The notes under the pieces were generated by a model. The model saw only the letters and a program-made list of their open reading frames with translations, was not told where the DNA came from and did no database searches. From JBEBVQ01 sp964527735 (GTDB taxonomy: Bacteria; Bacteroidota; Bacteroidia; Chitinophagales; Chitinophagaceae), in NCBI GenBank assembly GCA_964527735.1, contig CAZGPG010000001.1, forward strand, positions 1 to 64,000: a stretch of 64,000 nucleotides of DNA, written 5' to 3'. Within the stretch, counting starts at the first letter, position 1. Each line of letters opens with the position of its first letter. This document shows positions 32,243 to 41,564 of the stretch, in pieces. Both the position numbers and the translations under genes were made by a program.

Positions 32243-34645
32243 TTATCTGCCGGGGGCAAAATCTATCCGGTAATAAAACAGCGGTAGAAAGCCCAGTTGG
32301 TAGGTACGGTAAAAAGGATCTTTCCCCTGGTCGGCAAGATCAGGGCTGTAGGTAAATGACAGGATATTTTTTGTACCCAGAATGTTCACCAGATCTACGG
32401 CGATTTCATGCGTGAGCCGCCGGCTATTGATCCGTACGCCGAGCTTGAGATCGGCACGGAAGTAGTGGGGGAACTGGTGAATATTCCGCTGGCTGTCGAG
32501 GGGTACGTAATCGCCATAGGCATATGATGCTGCTACATCCGGCGGGGAGTAGCGCCGTCCGCCGGCCCGGGTGATCTTTCCGCCGGTAATGAGGGTACTA
32601 TTCTTTCCCAGCTTTTTCTCATAGCCGCCGAGCAGGTTCATGGTAAAACGCCCGTTGTAGTCGGTATTCCGGTAAACGCCGTCATTGCCCTGTGCCTTGC
32701 TTTCATACAGGGCGCCGGTAAACAATAGGTAATAGCCCTGCCTGAAGGAGCGGGAGAGGGACAGCTCCAGACCGTAGTTATAGCCGGTTCCCCGGTTGTG
32801 GAGTGTATCGGGAAAGAGGCGATCAAAGCTGTTTCCCTGGTTGATGGATGAGTAGGAGGAGCCGGGGCGGTGCTCGATCGGCACGTTAAAGAGGTATTGA
32901 TAATAGGCTTCTGTGCGTATACTGAAGCTCCTGCCCAGCGAACGTCCGTAACCGGCAATGAAATGATGACTTTTGGTGAAGCCGAGATTGTAATTGTGCA
33001 TCTGGCCGGGCGCATTTTGCGGTATCTGGTTAAAATACTGGTACAAGGGCTGTGCCTGGCTGTGCAGTCCGTAGCCCAGCGAAAATGTACCTGCTGTGCC
33101 GGGTTGCCATTGCATCCCTGCGCGTGGCTCGAGGGCATATGTGTTGTTGTGGCTGAGGTGCTGCCCGTGCAGCCCGGCGGTAACGGTAAGGTAACGGACC
33201 GGGATGAATTTGTATTGGACATACGCCTGTGCCAGGTTGGTGTTTCCTTTGTAGTCAATGCGGTGCTGCCAGGCCTGCTGGGTGGGCGGGTATTGCCGGC
33301 TGCTGTCAGAAAAGTCTAAATGGTACAGGTCATTGATCAGCCCGATGCGTATGACATGCCCGGGGGCAATCCGGCGATTGAGATACCAATGGGCAGAAGT
33401 GGTAGTGGTAGCGAAGGCATAGCCGAGAATAGGCTTCAGAGAATCTACCTGCCAGTCGGCATTCCGGAATACTTTTTCATGGTCGGCGCCGGTATGGTGG
33501 CCGGAAAGGCCCACGGTGAGCCGGGAGTAGGTTTTGCTGTTGAACCGGTGACTGTACGACGCCCCGGCAACGCCTGCATTGGAGCGGAAATACTGATCCC
33601 GGTCGGACTCTCCGTAGATCTCTCCCGAGGCGTCGTCGAGGTTGCTCACGATCAGGTCGATATTGCTCAGCCCGCCGATGCCGAACACGTCGAAGCTGCC
33701 TTTTTCACCGATCGGGAAATGAAGCTTGAACGCGGCATCCTGGTAGTTGGGTACCGAAGCTGTGCCCAGTTTGATGTTTAATCCCTGAAACAGCCGGAGG
33801 GTAGAATACCGGTAGGTGACCAGAAACGAAGATTTGTTTTTGCGGGAGATGGGGCCTTCTGCTGCAAGCTCTGTGCCCAACAGTCCCAGTTGCGCGGTAA
33901 ACTCATATTTGTCGGTATTGCCGTTGCGCATCTTCAGGTCGAAGGCGCCGGCCACGGCATTGCCGTATTCTGCCGGAAAAGCGCCGGTGAGGAAGATACT
34001 GCTGCCGAGGGTTTTGTTGTTGAGCATACTTACCGGCCCGCCGGTGGTACCTGCAACAGCGAAGTGGTTCGGGTTGGGAATGTTGAGATCTTCGAGCCGC
34101 CACAGCAGGCCCTGGGGGGAGTTGCCCCGGACAATAATATCATTTCTCGAATCGTCGGCGCCCTGTACGCCTGCAAAGTTGGAGGCCATGCGGGCAGGGT
34201 CGGCACGGCTGCCCGCATACCGTTCGGTTTCCTGTATATCGAACGTTCTGGCGCTGACGACAGCCATCTCATGCGCTTCCTGCTTCCGGGCAATGACCAC
34301 AACTTCCTGCATTGCGCCGTTTTCTTCCATCTGTATATTCAGGATTACTTCTTTGCCGGAAGTCACCAACACCTCCGGAAGCGACTGCCGCTGGTAGCCG
34401 GTGCGGGATATATATAAGGTGTATTTGCCCACGGGTACATCCCTGATCTCGAAATGTCCGGTGGCATTGGTGGTTGCCTGTATGGCCCCGTCCGGGTTGG
34501 TGACGGTAACGCCTTCGAGGGGAGCGTAGGTGTCGCGATCCGTTATGGTTCCGGTGATCCGCTGGTGGTGTTGTGCCGTGCAGGGCAGGTACAAGAATGT
34601 CATTGCCAGCGTGAGGAGCCGGATAAATTGGTAAAAATGAGGCAT
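32243..34645 (-). CDS. TonB-dependent outer membrane receptor
   Basis: 800 residues. A signal peptide (LLTLAMTFLYLPCTAQ) is followed by a carboxypeptidase-regulatory-like domain (RITGTITDRDTYAPLEGVTVTN, residues 28-115), a plug domain (FAGVQGADDSRNDIIVRGNSPQGLLWRLEDLNIPNPNHF) and a 22-strand barrel ending in YYRIDFAPGR. These proteins import substrates such as siderophores or oligomers using the TonB system. No SusD partner lies next to it, and the C-terminus differs from SusC proteins, so a small-molecule substrate is more likely. It is transcribed ahead of the FAD oxidoreductase. Confidence 0.93.
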   Translation of the reverse strand: MPHFYQFIRLLTLAMTFLYLPCTAQHHQRITGTITDRDTYAPLEGVTVTNPDGAIQATTNATGHFEIRDVPVGKYTLYISRTGYQRQSLPEVLVTSGKEVILNIQMEENGAMQEVVVIARKQEAHEMAVVSARTFDIQETERYAGSRADPARMASNFAGVQGADDSRNDIIVRGNSPQGLLWRLEDLNIPNPNHFAVAGTTGGPVSMLNNKTLGSSIFLTGAFPAEYGNAVAGAFDLKMRNGNTDKYEFTAQLGLLGTELAAEGPISRKNKSSFLVTYRYSTLRLFQGLNIKLGTASVPNYQDAAFKLHFPIGEKGSFDVFGIGGLSNIDLIVSNLDDASGEIYGESDRDQYFRSNAGVAGASYSHRFNSKTYSRLTVGLSGHHTGADHEKVFRNADWQVDSLKPILGYAFATTTTSAHWYLNRRIAPGHVIRIGLINDLYHLDFSDSSRQYPPTQQAWQHRIDYKGNTNLAQAYVQYKFIPVRYLTVTAGLHGQHLSHNNTYALEPRAGMQWQPGTAGTFSLGYGLHSQAQPLYQYFNQIPQNAPGQMHNYNLGFTKSHHFIAGYGRSLGRSFSIRTEAYYQYLFNVPIEHRPGSSYSSINQGNSFDRLFPDTLHNRGTGYNYGLELSLSRSFRQGYYLLFTGALYESKAQGNDGVYRNTDYNGRFTMNLLGGYEKKLGKNSTLITGGKITRAGGRRYSPPDVAASYAYGDYVPLDSQRNIHQFPHYFRADLKLGVRINSRRLTHEIAVDLVNILGTKNILSFTYSPDLADQGKDPFYRTYQLGFLPLFYYRIDFAPGR

Positions 34646-34756
34646 GCAGGTTATTTATCGCACCTCTAAAATAGAAATCTTATCATTCTTTTACTGGTTT
34701 TTTGCTTGGTAACACTCTGGATTTTTATTATTTTAGATGAATAAAGCATTGGGAAT

Positions 34757-35467
34757 ATGAAGTTGAGCGAAACATGGTTTGTGGAAGGATATATCGACTT
34801 TGAGCTGCAGAAGTACCGGCTTTTGGCTTATCTGAAGGAAGTGGACCGGTGCTTTAACGAGACGAAGCTCTATCCCCAATTGTCAGATGTGATCTTTCAT
34901 TACAATAACCTGGTGTCTTTCAGGGAGCATAAAAAGCTGATGCAGGAGCAGTTCCCCCGCCAGCTCGACCAGGTGAATCTTGAGCAGCTGGAGCTGGTGT
35001 ACCGGCAGATGCTCCAGGATAGCGCTATTATGCAGGAAATGGAGGATATCGTCCGCTATGCGATCGATCAGATGAAGGAAACAATCGACAGTGGTACGGA
35101 GATCTACGAAACTGTGGAGCAGCACCTGCATATCAATCCGGTAGGTATCCTGCCGCTGTACCGCCGGGAAGGGTATGTGCTGCTGCGTTATGGCGGGCAT
35201 AGTGAGGTGCGTGCTTACCGGTACACGGTTACTTTGTTTGAACATAGTTTTGCCCGTTACAAAGGGCTGAGGATGGGCTATGTGGATAGCTGGCACAACA
35301 GCATTGTACATACTTATGAGATGATCAAGCGGGAGATAATACGTCGTCAGCCCGAGCTGCCCAACCCTGCGGTGTATGCGGTGGAGTCGGGGATGCAGTT
35401 TCCGGTGAACGAGACACTGCTGCCGGTGACACGCAGGTTGCTGGTGCGGTATATCGAGACGGGGTAG
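34757..35467 (+). CDS. conserved protein of unknown function
   Basis: 236 residues. I do not recognise the family with confidence. The protein starts MKLSETWFVEGYIDFELQKY. It has no signal peptide or membrane helix and is rich in helices with acidic and basic residues (QLDQVNLEQLELVYRQML, EIVRYAIDQMKETID-like stretches). A beta-rich middle follows (YRREGYVLLRYGGHSEVRAYRY). It is probably cytosolic. The stop codon TAG is the foot of a REP-like element, so the gene end may have been altered. It is followed after 92 bp by the TMTC-like gene on the same strand. Confidence 0.8.
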   Translation: MKLSETWFVEGYIDFELQKYRLLAYLKEVDRCFNETKLYPQLSDVIFHYNNLVSFREHKKLMQEQFPRQLDQVNLEQLELVYRQMLQDSAIMQEMEDIVRYAIDQMKETIDSGTEIYETVEQHLHINPVGILPLYRREGYVLLRYGGHSEVRAYRYTVTLFEHSFARYKGLRMGYVDSWHNSIVHTYEMIKREIIRRQPELPNPAVYAVESGMQFPVNETLLPVTRRLLVRYIETG

Positions 35468-35533
35468 AGACGCGATTGATCGCGTCTCCCACGTGTGTAT
35501 GTTATGTGGAGACGCGATCAATCGCGTCTCTAC
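35464..35533. repeat. pair of GTAGAGACGCGATTGATCGCGTCTC elements, inverted
   Basis: 35464-35488 and 35509-35533 are exact reverse complements 25 bases long, separated by 20 bases. Each half is itself palindromic. The left GTAG contains the TAG stop of the preceding gene. Confidence 0.92.
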
Positions 35534-35559
35534 GCGGGAACCGGTACGAATGGAATGTA

Positions 35560-37218
35560 ATGAAGCAACAAGGTAAAACAAGCGCTATGGCGCCGGCTGA
35601 AAATATCCGTATTAAATATCCCCTCTTATGGCTGGCAGCAGCGGTGCTGGCAGTGTACCTTCCTACACTGGAGTTTGGATTCACACAACTGGATGATTCC
35701 ATTTTTATACAGGAATTCCGCGCTTATAATGAAGATATTTCGAACCTGATCACTTCCTTTACCCGCGGGGTATTTCACGAAACAGATGATACCTATTACC
35801 GCCCCTTTCTGATGAATATCATGCTGCTGAACTACCAGGTCAGCGGCCAGGATATTGCGGGGTATCATGCTGTGAATATTCTGCTGCACCTGCTGAGTAC
35901 GTTTTTGTTGTTCCGGTTGTTTTTGCTGCTGGGCGTGCGGCAGTTGCATGCCTTCTTGTTGTGCCTGGTGTTTGCCGTACACCCGGTGCTCACGCAGGCG
36001 GTAACCTGGATACCCGGTCGGAATGATACCCTGCTGGCCGTATTTATATTTCTCTTCCTGATCGGGTCGCTACGCTACGTACAGGGAGGTAAGAACTATT
36101 CGCTACTGTTGTCTGCATTCTTTTTGCTGTGTGCCCTGTTTACCAAGGAAACGGCTCTGCTGGCGCCCGTAGCCGGATTTGTATTATTAGTGGCGCCGGG
36201 AAAATATCACTGGAAAGACAGGCGTGTGGCAGTGCAGTATGCGGCATGGGTAGGAGTTTTTGTACTATACTATGCAGTGAAATCGGCTGCTGCCGTAAAG
36301 CCCGTAGCGATGGATATTACCGGCACACTCGGTGATTTTGTGTCGCGGCTGCCGCTGATCGTGCAGTACACGGGCAAGATCTTCCTGCCGTTTAACCTGA
36401 GCGTATTCCCGATACAACAGGATACGGTTTACTATTATGGTATCATAGCGCTCATTGTCCTGGCGCTGCTTGTAGCGCTTTCCCGGAAACATGATGTACG
36501 CATCATGATCACCGGTGCATTGCTCTTTCTGGTATTTCTGGCGCCTGCGCTGCTGGTGCCGTACAGTCTTAACGAACAGGCATTTGAGCACCGGCTGTAT
36601 TTGCCAATGGCCGGGATGCTGCTGCTGCTTTCTCAAACCGTGTTATTCCGTAACCGGCGGACAGACCGTACGCTTACGATGGTTGTTGTGGCTGTGGCGG
36701 TAGGGCTGGCGGCATTGAATTACCGTCATCAGCAGCACTTTACCGATCCGGTGACTTTCTGGAAGCAGGCTGCTGAAACTTCGCCGCATTCGGCCTATGC
36801 ACTGATGATGTACGGAGCACGGGTGGACGGACGGGCACAGAAGTACAGTTATATCCGCCAGGCGTATGCTTTAAATCCCGACGAGAAATACCTCAACTAC
36901 TATTATGGCCTTATGCTGATGGAGCAGGATTCCGTAGATCTGGCAGAGCAGCACTTCCTGAAAGAGCAACAGCGGTCGGACTATTACGAGTGCGATTTCC
37001 ATCTGGCCCGGATTGCCTTTCAGAAGCAGCATTTCCCGCTGGCGGCGGAGCGGATGGAGCGCTACCTCACCCGCGATCCGATGAATGCTCCTGCCAATTC
37101 GAACCTGCTGCTGTTGTACCTGGATATGGGGCGCAAGGAGGATGCGATCGGGCAGGCCCGGAAGATGCAGGAGCGGGGGATTGCCATAGCTCCGGAAATA
37201 CAGCAAAGGTTGCGGTGA
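35560..37218 (+). CDS. polytopic membrane protein with C-terminal TPR, TMTC/PMT-like
   Basis: 552 residues. About ten membrane helices (YPLLWLAAAVLAVYLPTLE to MLLLLSQTVLF) precede a tetratricopeptide tail (about 420-552: HSAYALMMYGARVDGRAQKYS, YYYGLMLMEQDSVDLAEQHF). The first luminal loop contains FTQLDDSIFIQEF, a DD pair as in GT-C glycosyltransferases, and HPVLTQAVTWIPGRNDTL is typical of TMTC/PMT-like proteins. It may transfer a sugar from a lipid donor to an envelope acceptor, by homology only. The start at 35560 is downstream of the repeat pair; the longer frame would translate the repeat. Confidence 0.8.
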   Translation: MKQQGKTSAMAPAENIRIKYPLLWLAAAVLAVYLPTLEFGFTQLDDSIFIQEFRAYNEDISNLITSFTRGVFHETDDTYYRPFLMNIMLLNYQVSGQDIAGYHAVNILLHLLSTFLLFRLFLLLGVRQLHAFLLCLVFAVHPVLTQAVTWIPGRNDTLLAVFIFLFLIGSLRYVQGGKNYSLLLSAFFLLCALFTKETALLAPVAGFVLLVAPGKYHWKDRRVAVQYAAWVGVFVLYYAVKSAAAVKPVAMDITGTLGDFVSRLPLIVQYTGKIFLPFNLSVFPIQQDTVYYYGIIALIVLALLVALSRKHDVRIMITGALLFLVFLAPALLVPYSLNEQAFEHRLYLPMAGMLLLLSQTVLFRNRRTDRTLTMVVVAVAVGLAALNYRHQQHFTDPVTFWKQAAETSPHSAYALMMYGARVDGRAQKYSYIRQAYALNPDEKYLNYYYGLMLMEQDSVDLAEQHFLKEQQRSDYYECDFHLARIAFQKQHFPLAAERMERYLTRDPMNAPANSNLLLLYLDMGRKEDAIGQARKMQERGIAIAPEIQQRLR

Positions 37219-37252
37219 TGAGGGTATCTTCTTTTGTAAGACACGCGAGGGA

Positions 37253-38935
37253 TTATTCATCCCTCACCACTGGCTTCAGATACGCTGCCAAGCACACAAG
37301 CACAACCACTGCTGCACCCACCACATTCAGCCAGAGGAACGAGACAACATCTGCAATGTACATGCCCACTACAACAGCTTCTGCAATGATCGCTGCCAGG
37401 AAGACCAGGCGGCCTCCTGCGCGTTTCATATAAAAGGCCACGAGAAAGATACCGAGTATGGTGCCGTAAAAAAGGGAGCCGAGTATGTTCACGGCCTCAA
37501 TGAGCGATCCCATCCGGGTGGCAAACATGGCCACGGCAATACAAAAGATGCCCCAGATCAATGTATGCAGCCGCCCCAGCCATAGCTGCTGGGCCTGGCT
37601 TGTTTCGTTTTTCCGGCTGAGGAGCTGGATGTCCATCAGTGACGATGAAGCCAGCGAGTTGAGCGCGGCCGATATTGACCCCCACGAAGCCAGGAAGATC
37701 ACGGCAAATAACAATCCTACCAGTCCGGCAGGCAGGGTGTTTTTCACGAAGTAGAGGAAGATATAATTAGTATCATTGCTATCCTTCACAACATGCGATG
37801 CGGCCATGATATGCCGTACACTATCGCGCATCTGTTCCATTTGCTGTTTGGCAGTACCGAAAGCAGCCACTGCCATTGCTTCCCGGTCTTTATCGGTTTG
37901 TGCCTGTACCAGGCTGAGGCTGGCATGCCGGTAATTTTCCTGTAATCCGGAGTAATACTCCTGCAATGGGCCCATGACCTCCGGTTGCTGGCGCTCCACG
38001 GCTGCCAGTGCGCTTTCATTGAAGTGCACCGGCGCAGGGCGGAAGCTGTAAAAGGCAAATAGTAATGCCCCGATCAGCAGGATGGCAAACTGCATGGGGA
38101 TCTTCACGAGACCATTGAGCAATAGCCCAAGCCGGCTTTCACGCGTGTCTTTTGCGGTAAGATAACGTCCTACCTGGCTCTGGTCGGTACCGAAGTAGGA
38201 GAGCGCCAGGAAGAAGCCCCCGATGATCCCGCTCCAGATATTATACCGGTCATTCCAGTTGAAGTCTGTTGTGATCACATTCAGCTTACCCGACTTGCCG
38301 GCCACATACAACGCATCGCTCATGGAAACACCCTCCGGAAGGTTATATACCACCAGGAACCCGGCGATGGCCATAGAGCCGAGAATGATCAGGAATTGCA
38401 GCTTCTGCGTATGGGCGATGGCTTTGGCGCCGCCGGTGTAGGTATAGATAATCAGCAGACCGCCGGTAATGATATTGGTAATGTAGATGTTCCATCCCAT
38501 GATGGAAGAAAGAATGATGGACGGCGCATAAATGCTGATACCGGTTGACAATCCCCGCGATAGCAGAAAGAGTATGGAAGTCAGCACGCGCGTCCTGCGG
38601 TCGAATCTTTGTTCCAGAAATTCATAGGCTGTGTAGACGTTCAGCTTTTGAAAGATCGGGATGAAGGTCACGCAGATGACGATCATCGCAATCGGCAGAC
38701 CGAAGTAGTACTGAACGAAACGCATACCATCGGTATATGCCTGTCCCGGTGCGGAGAGAAAGGTGATAGCACTGGCTTGTGTAGCCATGATGCCGAGCAA
38801 GACCACCGGCCACGACATCTTCCGCCCGGCGCGTAGATATGTATCCGAACCATGCTGTCCCCGGCCTTTATATACGCCATAGGTGATAATCCCTCCCAGG
38901 GTCGCCAGTAATACAATCCAGTCGGCAGTAGTCAT
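37253..38935 (-). CDS. sodium:solute symporter (SSS family)
   Basis: 560 residues with about 13-14 membrane helices. Characteristic stretches include GIMATQASAITFLSAPGQAYT, GIIGGFFLALSYFGTDQSQVGRYL and SWGSISAALNSLASSSLMD. Members couple sodium influx to uptake of sugars, amino acids or sialic acid. A soluble insert of about 90 residues (PEVMGPLQEYYSGLQENYRHAS to ASHVVKDSND) lies between helices 8 and 9. The gene is translationally coupled to a 37-residue membrane peptide upstream, which is coupled to a PIG-L deacetylase. The transported compound is therefore likely linked to a product of the deacetylase. Confidence 0.92.
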   Translation of the reverse strand: MTTADWIVLLATLGGIITYGVYKGRGQHGSDTYLRAGRKMSWPVVLLGIMATQASAITFLSAPGQAYTDGMRFVQYYFGLPIAMIVICVTFIPIFQKLNVYTAYEFLEQRFDRRTRVLTSILFLLSRGLSTGISIYAPSIILSSIMGWNIYITNIITGGLLIIYTYTGGAKAIAHTQKLQFLIILGSMAIAGFLVVYNLPEGVSMSDALYVAGKSGKLNVITTDFNWNDRYNIWSGIIGGFFLALSYFGTDQSQVGRYLTAKDTRESRLGLLLNGLVKIPMQFAILLIGALLFAFYSFRPAPVHFNESALAAVERQQPEVMGPLQEYYSGLQENYRHASLSLVQAQTDKDREAMAVAAFGTAKQQMEQMRDSVRHIMAASHVVKDSNDTNYIFLYFVKNTLPAGLVGLLFAVIFLASWGSISAALNSLASSSLMDIQLLSRKNETSQAQQLWLGRLHTLIWGIFCIAVAMFATRMGSLIEAVNILGSLFYGTILGIFLVAFYMKRAGGRLVFLAAIIAEAVVVGMYIADVVSFLWLNVVGAAVVVLVCLAAYLKPVVRDE

Positions 38936-39045
38936 GACCAGTATATTGTAAACAGGTAATACAATATGATCTGGACAGCGAGCGCTCCCACCACTACCGC
39001 ATACCAACGGTTCCAGTTAGTATCTGTGCCCTGCCGGTTCGTCAT
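38932..39045 (-). CDS. 37-residue single-pass membrane peptide coupled to the symporter
   Basis: A small frame read on the minus strand: MTNRQGTDTNWNRWY, then the hydrophobic stretch AVVVGALAVQIILYYLFTIY, ending WS. The ATG overlaps the stop of the PIG-L gene (ATGA at 39042-39045), and the TGA overlaps the symporter ATG (38932-38935). Both junctions are ATGA, so the three genes are translationally coupled. It looks like a small accessory subunit of the SSS transporter, comparable in context to the small partner proteins of some other symporters. The gene is too short for usual gene finders. Confidence 0.8.
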   Translation of the reverse strand: MTNRQGTDTNWNRWYAVVVGALAVQIILYYLFTIYWS

Positions 39046-41546
39046 TTGATAAGCTTATTGTAGAATGACTGATCTTTTACCGAAAGCATGTTCATGAACA
39101 GCCTGAAAGCTCCGGCATTGCCTGCCGGCAACTGCCGGAAGAAAGACAGCGGGGTATAGATATAATGACCCTTGCCGTAAGTTGTGTACAGCGTGGTGCC
39201 GTCCTGTGGCGCTTCGTCTGTATCATTCATCCTGAAGAGCGGCTGATAGCGTTTATCCCATTCCGAGGCAAAATACAGTCCCCGCTCCTGCACCCAGCCA
39301 CCGAAGTCTTTCTCGGTAATTTTATTGGGCGTTTGCAGCAGTTTGTGCTGCGGGTCGATAAAGGTGACCGGTGCGTTTTCTTCGGTGGTACGCAGGTTGG
39401 CAATTTCAAAAGGATAAGGTCCGAGCTGGTCCGTGACAAGAGTGCGTGGTGTATTGTATTGAACGATCAGTGTGCCGCCCTGCTCGGCATAGCGCAACAA
39501 TGCAGGCATCCACCAGGCCATTCGCTTTTCTGTATTGAATGCCCGTACCCCGGTCACAATCGCGTCGTATTGTTTCAGTCGTGCCGGTTCCGCGAAGTCT
39601 TTCTCATCCAGCAGATCAACCTTCAGCCCTGCTTGTCGCAGCAGATCGGGTATCAGGTCGCCTGCACCTTCAATATAGCCAATGCGTTTAGCAGTGTATT
39701 TCCAGTTGGGCCGCAGCACTTTTGCTGATGTCGGCGTAAAATACTGGAGTGTCGGCAGGTGGTCGTATTGTATCAGGCGCTGCGTACGGTTGTAGTTTTT
39801 CTTATTGATGGTAAGCGCAGCGCTCAGGTAATAATGGTCTTCATCGCTGTTGATGGTGGCCGATTGCCGCGACGACATGGTGAGTGTGATGAGCGTATCG
39901 GTATTGGCCGGCATCCGTATGTTTTTGAATGTGGCTATCACCTGGTTATTCCCCGACAGGGTGAGTGTGCCTCCGTTGACGGCGGCGAAGCTGTGTATCC
40001 GTACGTTGGTTTCAAGCGAGCCATCGGGATTGGTGATGATCAGGTTGCCGGGCAGGGATATGGACACAGGAGATACGATCCGTAGTTGCGACACCACGTC
40101 GCCTCTCAGCGGGTCGAGCTTTTTGGAAGAAAGCGGTACCGGCACCCTCAGGATTTCTCCTCCGATGTCGAGCGTGACGATTGCATTCAGGTGATTGGGT
40201 GTTACCGGCAATCCCAGCAGCGTATCTGCCGGTAACGGGAAATGTGCATCGTCTTTGGGCGGCACTGACATCCAGTAAGGTTCGGTAACGGGCGTTGAGG
40301 CTGGTATGGTAATGTTTTTCGTAAGCGCATAAAGGCTGTCGTGGAGCAGTGTGAGACGGCAGGTAGTATCGCTGTCGGGCCATTTTACAGAAACAGCCCG
40401 GACTGGTATGTTCCCGGTACGGGCGATGAGTTGGAGTGTAAACGGCAGTTGGGCGCCGGGGGCTGCCTGCTCCTGCCCGGTAACGCATTCTGCCATAAAG
40501 CCGCTTGCATAAAGCAGTACCCGGTCGATGGCGGCCATTTTTTCTTTCTTCCAGAATGTGTCCTGCACCGTATTTATTTCCCGGCGGAGCTGTAATAGCT
40601 GTGGGAGACTGTGTTCCGGATGGTGGAAGCTGAAGCGTTGTAATATCGTATCAATGAGTTGGGCAATGCCGGGTTTTTCTACCCGGTTCCAGGTGGTGTC
40701 GATACCATCAAACAGCGAAGACAGCATCAGATCGCCAGACACCAGGCGGAAATGTTCTGCTTGCACACCTGCCACACTCGGCGTACCTGCTCCCTGGCTT
40801 TTATGAATGCTTCTGCTTTTACCGGCCAGTTCGCCGTATCCCATACCCAGCAGGGCGTTATATTGTCCCACCTGGAGCTGCATCATATCGCCGGTGATGG
40901 TATTTCTGTTGCTGAACCGGTATGCGTTAAAGATAATCCTGCGTGGTTGCCAGGGCGCGACGTGGTGAAGCTGTCCGGTGTATCGCAGCCGGTTGCCTGA
41001 TGCTTCAAAGGCTTTCTCCGCCAGTATGGCCGAAGCTGTATGGTGTCCATGCCCGGCCGCCGCGGTCGGCGGGAAACGGCAGATGATCACATCCGGTCTG
41101 AACTTGCGTATGACCCATACGATGTCGTGTACCACGATGTCTTCATTCCAGTGTTTAAGTGTTTCATCCGGCGTTTTGGAGAATCCAAAATCGATCGCGC
41201 GGGTGAAAAACTGGCCGGCGCCATCAAGCTTGCGGGCTTCCAGCAGTTCATGTGTGCGGATCAGTCCGAGTGCAGCGCCCTGTTCCGTACCCAGTATGTT
41301 TTGACCGCCGTCGCCACGGGTCAGCGACAGGTATGCCGTTTCAATATGCCGTTCATTCACCAGCCAGGAAAGCAGGCGGGTATTTTCATCGTCCGGGTGC
41401 GCGGCTATATACAACACACGGGTGAGATTTTTCAATCCCGCAATTTCATGGTATATATGGGTTGCATCTGCCGGCCGCACCTGCTGGGCGTTCCCGGTGA
41501 GGGTTAATGCGGCAAACAACGCGGTACATATTATGCTACGGATCAT
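39042..41546 (-). CDS. secreted PIG-L family deacetylase, long form
   Basis: 834 residues. A signal peptide (ICTALFAALTLTGNAQQ) precedes the PIG-L domain, whose zinc motifs are IAAHPDDENTRLL and GHGHHTASAIL. The domain removes N-acetyl groups from amino sugars. A long C-terminal region (about 300-830) shows Ig-like strands and a Rossmann-like GATase-type end (YFTPTSAKVLRPNWKYTAKRIGYIEGAGD). Length and secretion distinguish it from the cytosolic bacillithiol enzyme BshB. It opens the coupled unit with the 37-residue peptide and the symporter, suggesting degradation of an extracellular acetylated amino sugar followed by uptake. Confidence 0.88.
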   Translation of the reverse strand: MIRSIICTALFAALTLTGNAQQVRPADATHIYHEIAGLKNLTRVLYIAAHPDDENTRLLSWLVNERHIETAYLSLTRGDGGQNILGTEQGAALGLIRTHELLEARKLDGAGQFFTRAIDFGFSKTPDETLKHWNEDIVVHDIVWVIRKFRPDVIICRFPPTAAAGHGHHTASAILAEKAFEASGNRLRYTGQLHHVAPWQPRRIIFNAYRFSNRNTITGDMMQLQVGQYNALLGMGYGELAGKSRSIHKSQGAGTPSVAGVQAEHFRLVSGDLMLSSLFDGIDTTWNRVEKPGIAQLIDTILQRFSFHHPEHSLPQLLQLRREINTVQDTFWKKEKMAAIDRVLLYASGFMAECVTGQEQAAPGAQLPFTLQLIARTGNIPVRAVSVKWPDSDTTCRLTLLHDSLYALTKNITIPASTPVTEPYWMSVPPKDDAHFPLPADTLLGLPVTPNHLNAIVTLDIGGEILRVPVPLSSKKLDPLRGDVVSQLRIVSPVSISLPGNLIITNPDGSLETNVRIHSFAAVNGGTLTLSGNNQVIATFKNIRMPANTDTLITLTMSSRQSATINSDEDHYYLSAALTINKKNYNRTQRLIQYDHLPTLQYFTPTSAKVLRPNWKYTAKRIGYIEGAGDLIPDLLRQAGLKVDLLDEKDFAEPARLKQYDAIVTGVRAFNTEKRMAWWMPALLRYAEQGGTLIVQYNTPRTLVTDQLGPYPFEIANLRTTEENAPVTFIDPQHKLLQTPNKITEKDFGGWVQERGLYFASEWDKRYQPLFRMNDTDEAPQDGTTLYTTYGKGHYIYTPLSFFRQLPAGNAGAFRLFMNMLSVKDQSFYNKLIK

Positions 41547-41564
41547 AATAGTGTTTGGGCTATG

